NCBI GenBank assembly: GCA_045602885.1
Contig: JAZSCJ010000123.1
Coordinates: 1 to 6,602 of the forward strand
Length of the DNA: 6,602 bases
DNA from: JAJPXI01 sp045602885
Lineage (GTDB): Bacteria; Bacillota; Clostridia; Oscillospirales; Oscillospiraceae
Direction of reading: 5' to 3'
The notes beneath the pieces were generated by a model. The model did not search any database. It had not been told where the DNA came from and was given only the letters and a program-made list of their open reading frames with translations. Below are positions 4,876 to 6,602 of this stretch, piece after piece (position 1 is the first letter of the stretch; each line of letters opens with the position of its first letter). Position numbers and translations under genes: made by a program.

Positions 4876-6602
4876 TTACAGCTCAACGGCGGCCATGTAG
4901 CCGTCGCGGGTAGCGCCGTCCACCTTGCCGGGACGCACAGCGTCACCGATGACGGTGCAGGGGATGTCGCCGGCAGCGGCCTTCAGATCGTCCACGGGCA
5001 CGGACTTCATACCCAGAGCGAACAGAACGGTATCGGCCTCCAGAGTCTTCTCGGTGCCGTCGGGCAGCTGGACCTTGACGAAGTCCTTGCCGATCTCCAG
5101 GCAGCGGGTGTTCTCCAGCAGAGGCATGTTCTCCTTGGCCATCTCCATAGCCAGAGCCTCACGATACATACCGTAAGCCTCGTTGGCCACGCGGGGCAGC
5201 ATCTCAACGACGGTGACTTCGTGACCGGTCTTGGCCAGGAACAGGCCCTGCTCGGAACCGATCAGACCGCCGCCGATCATGACGACCTTCTTGCCGGGCA
5301 CCACGTTGCCGCGGTAAGCTTCCAGCGACTGATAGGCGTTCTCGATGCCCTTGATGGGGGGGCAGGAGGGGGCAGCGCCGGTGGCGATGATGATGTGGTC
5401 GGGAGCGATCTCCTTGATGACGTCGGCGTTGACCTCGGTGTTCATGCGAACCTCGATGCCCTCGCGCGCCTTGACCTCACGCACCATGGTGTTCTTGAAG
5501 TTCATCAGGTCGGGCTTGTCGATATCCACGTCGGTGAAGAAGAGCATACCGCCCAGATAGTCGGTCTTCTCGCACAGAACGACCTTGTGGCCGCGGTCAT
5601 AAGCACGGATGGCAGCTTCCATACCGCCCACGCCGCCGCCGACGACCAGAACCTTCTTGGAGGTAGCGGCAGGAGCCATCTCCCAGTGGTCGAAGGGCAG
5701 GTTAGCCAGGGGGTTGATGGTGCAGGAGCCGACGTGCTTGGCCAGCTCAACGCTGTCGAAGGGCAGGTCGGTGTAGCCTTCCTCGGGAGAGCCGGGGAAG
5801 CACTTGAAGCAGCGCAGGCAGCGACGGATGCGATCTTCCTGGCCGTTCTTGGCCTTGTTGGCCAGCTCGGGGTCAGCCAGGCTCTGACGGCCCATGGCGA
5901 TGTAGTCGGCCTGGCCGGTAGCGATGATCTCTTCCATCTGCTCAGGGGAGTTGATGCCGCCGATGACGCCAACGGGGATGTTGGTGTACTTCTTGATGAT
6001 GGCGGAAGTGCGGGCGTGCATGCCGTGGGGCACGAACATGGAGGTGAACTGGCCGGTCTCGATGGCGTCATAGTAGATACCGCCGGAAACCTGGAACAGG
6101 TTGACGATGCCTTCCAGCATGTGGGCAAACATACCGGTCTCCTCGGGAGTCACGCCGTGGCGCTCGTCACGATACTCGTCGTCACCGCTGACACGCAGCT
6201 CGATGAGGAAGTCGGGGCCCATGGCGTCGCGGATGGCCTGCAGCACCTGCTTGGGGAAGCGGGCGCGGTTCTCCAGAGAGCCGCCGTACTCGTCGGTACG
6301 CTTGTTGTAAGTAGAGGACAGGAACTGGGTGAACAGGAAGCCGTGGCCGCCGTGGATGATAACGCCGTCAAAACCGGCGCGCTTAACGAAGCCGGCAGCG
6401 TTGACGAAGTCCTGGGTGATGCGGTCCATGTCTTCCTTGGTCATGGCGCGCACCTTCACGGCGTTGGGGCGCACTTCGTCGTTGGGGCCGATGGCTTCCT
6501 GGTGGGGGCCAAAGGGCATCTTTTCAGCGCCGGGGTGAGCCAGCTCGCACAGAGCGATGGCGCCGTGCTTGTGGATGCGGCGGGCATACTCGCCGACCAT
6601 CT
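4876..6602 (-). CDS. FMN/Fe-S/FAD oxidoreductase of the 2,4-dienoyl-CoA / enoate reductase family, N terminus outside window
   Basis: Multidomain NAD(P)H-dependent reductase of the FadH/BaiCD/BaiH/enoate reductase type, expected to be cytosolic and to reduce activated C=C bonds. About 574 residues are visible; roughly 75-90 are missing at the N terminus, and the Met at 6600 is internal. In window numbering, the FMN-binding TIM barrel (1 to about 255) includes HGGHGFLFTQF at 83-93 and RTDEYGGSLENR at 101-112. A 4Fe-4S site follows with Cys261, Cys264, Cys267 and Cys293. Next come an FAD Rossmann motif GGGVGG (321-326), an NAD(P) Rossmann motif GGGLIGSE (443-450) and the C-terminal VIGDAVRPGKV FAD segment. 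Two oddities stand out: Phe88 where Tyr is usually the proton donor, and wide Fe-S spacing. Codon use is strongly biased to AAG, GAG, CTG and GGC, suggesting high expression. The real substrate cannot be read from the sequence. Confidence 0.93.
   Translation of the reverse strand, partial: MVGEYARRIHKHGAIALCELAHPGAEKMPFGPHQEAIGPNDEVRPNAVKVRAMTKEDMDRITQDFVNAAGFVKRAGFDGVIIHGGHGFLFTQFLSSTYNKRTDEYGGSLENRARFPKQVLQAIRDAMGPDFLIELRVSGDDEYRDERHGVTPEETGMFAHMLEGIVNLFQVSGGIYYDAIETGQFTSMFVPHGMHARTSAIIKKYTNIPVGVIGGINSPEQMEEIIATGQADYIAMGRQSLADPELANKAKNGQEDRIRRCLRCFKCFPGSPEEGYTDLPFDSVELAKHVGSCTINPLANLPFDHWEMAPAATSKKVLVVGGGVGGMEAAIRAYDRGHKVVLCEKTDYLGGMLFFTDVDIDKPDLMNFKNTMVREVKAREGIEVRMNTEVNADVIKEIAPDHIIIATGAAPSCPPIKGIENAYQSLEAYRGNVVPGKKVVMIGGGLIGSEQGLFLAKTGHEVTVVEMLPRVANEAYGMYREALAMEMAKENMPLLENTRCLEIGKDFVKVQLPDGTEKTLEADTVLFALGMKSVPVDDLKAAAGDIPCTVIGDAVRPGKVDGATRDGYMAAVEL

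Overview
The window looks like chromosomal housekeeping DNA from a fairly GC-rich Clostridia bacterium, most likely a gut Oscillospiraceae/Ruminococcaceae relative. That placement is inferred from AGGAGG-type ribosome binding sites, clean sigma-A promoters, the extended Pgk loop, a QueT-type vitamin transporter subunit and an anaerobe-type flavin/Fe-S reductase. I see no insertion sequence, phage gene or CRISPR array, and no gene-free stretch longer than about 220 bases.

Layout. On the minus strand, trmL (380-871) runs into the 5' part of pgk (1-383, cut by the window edge) with an ATGA overlap. A divergent intergenic region (872-1092) holds a promoter for trmL and one for proBA, with small palindromes between them. 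On the plus strand, proB (1093-1902) and proA (1899-3167) overlap by ATGA and encode the first two steps of proline synthesis; proC is not here. A strong two-way hairpin (3178-3202) separates proA from queT (3210-3713, minus). queT has its own promoter and a compact structured leader that may be a preQ1-sensing riboswitch. Divergent to queT is a stand-alone tRNA-Pro(CGG) gene (3931-4007) with a perfect consensus promoter and a strong terminator. Next is an unrecognised 215-residue protein (4158-4805, plus). Last, converging across a shared hairpin, is a 3'-partial view of a large FMN/Fe-S/FAD oxidoreductase of the 2,4-dienoyl-CoA/enoate reductase family (4876-6602, minus).

The genes do not form one pathway. 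There are at least five transcription units: trmL-pgk, proBA, queT, tRNA-Pro and the reductase; the unknown gene is probably a sixth. trmL, queT and tRNA-Pro share a loose theme of tRNA and tRNA modification. The best leads are the queT leader, a Tyr-to-Phe change at the expected catalytic position of the reductase together with unusual Fe-S cysteine spacing, an apparent reading-frame break in pgk at the window edge, and the unknown protein.
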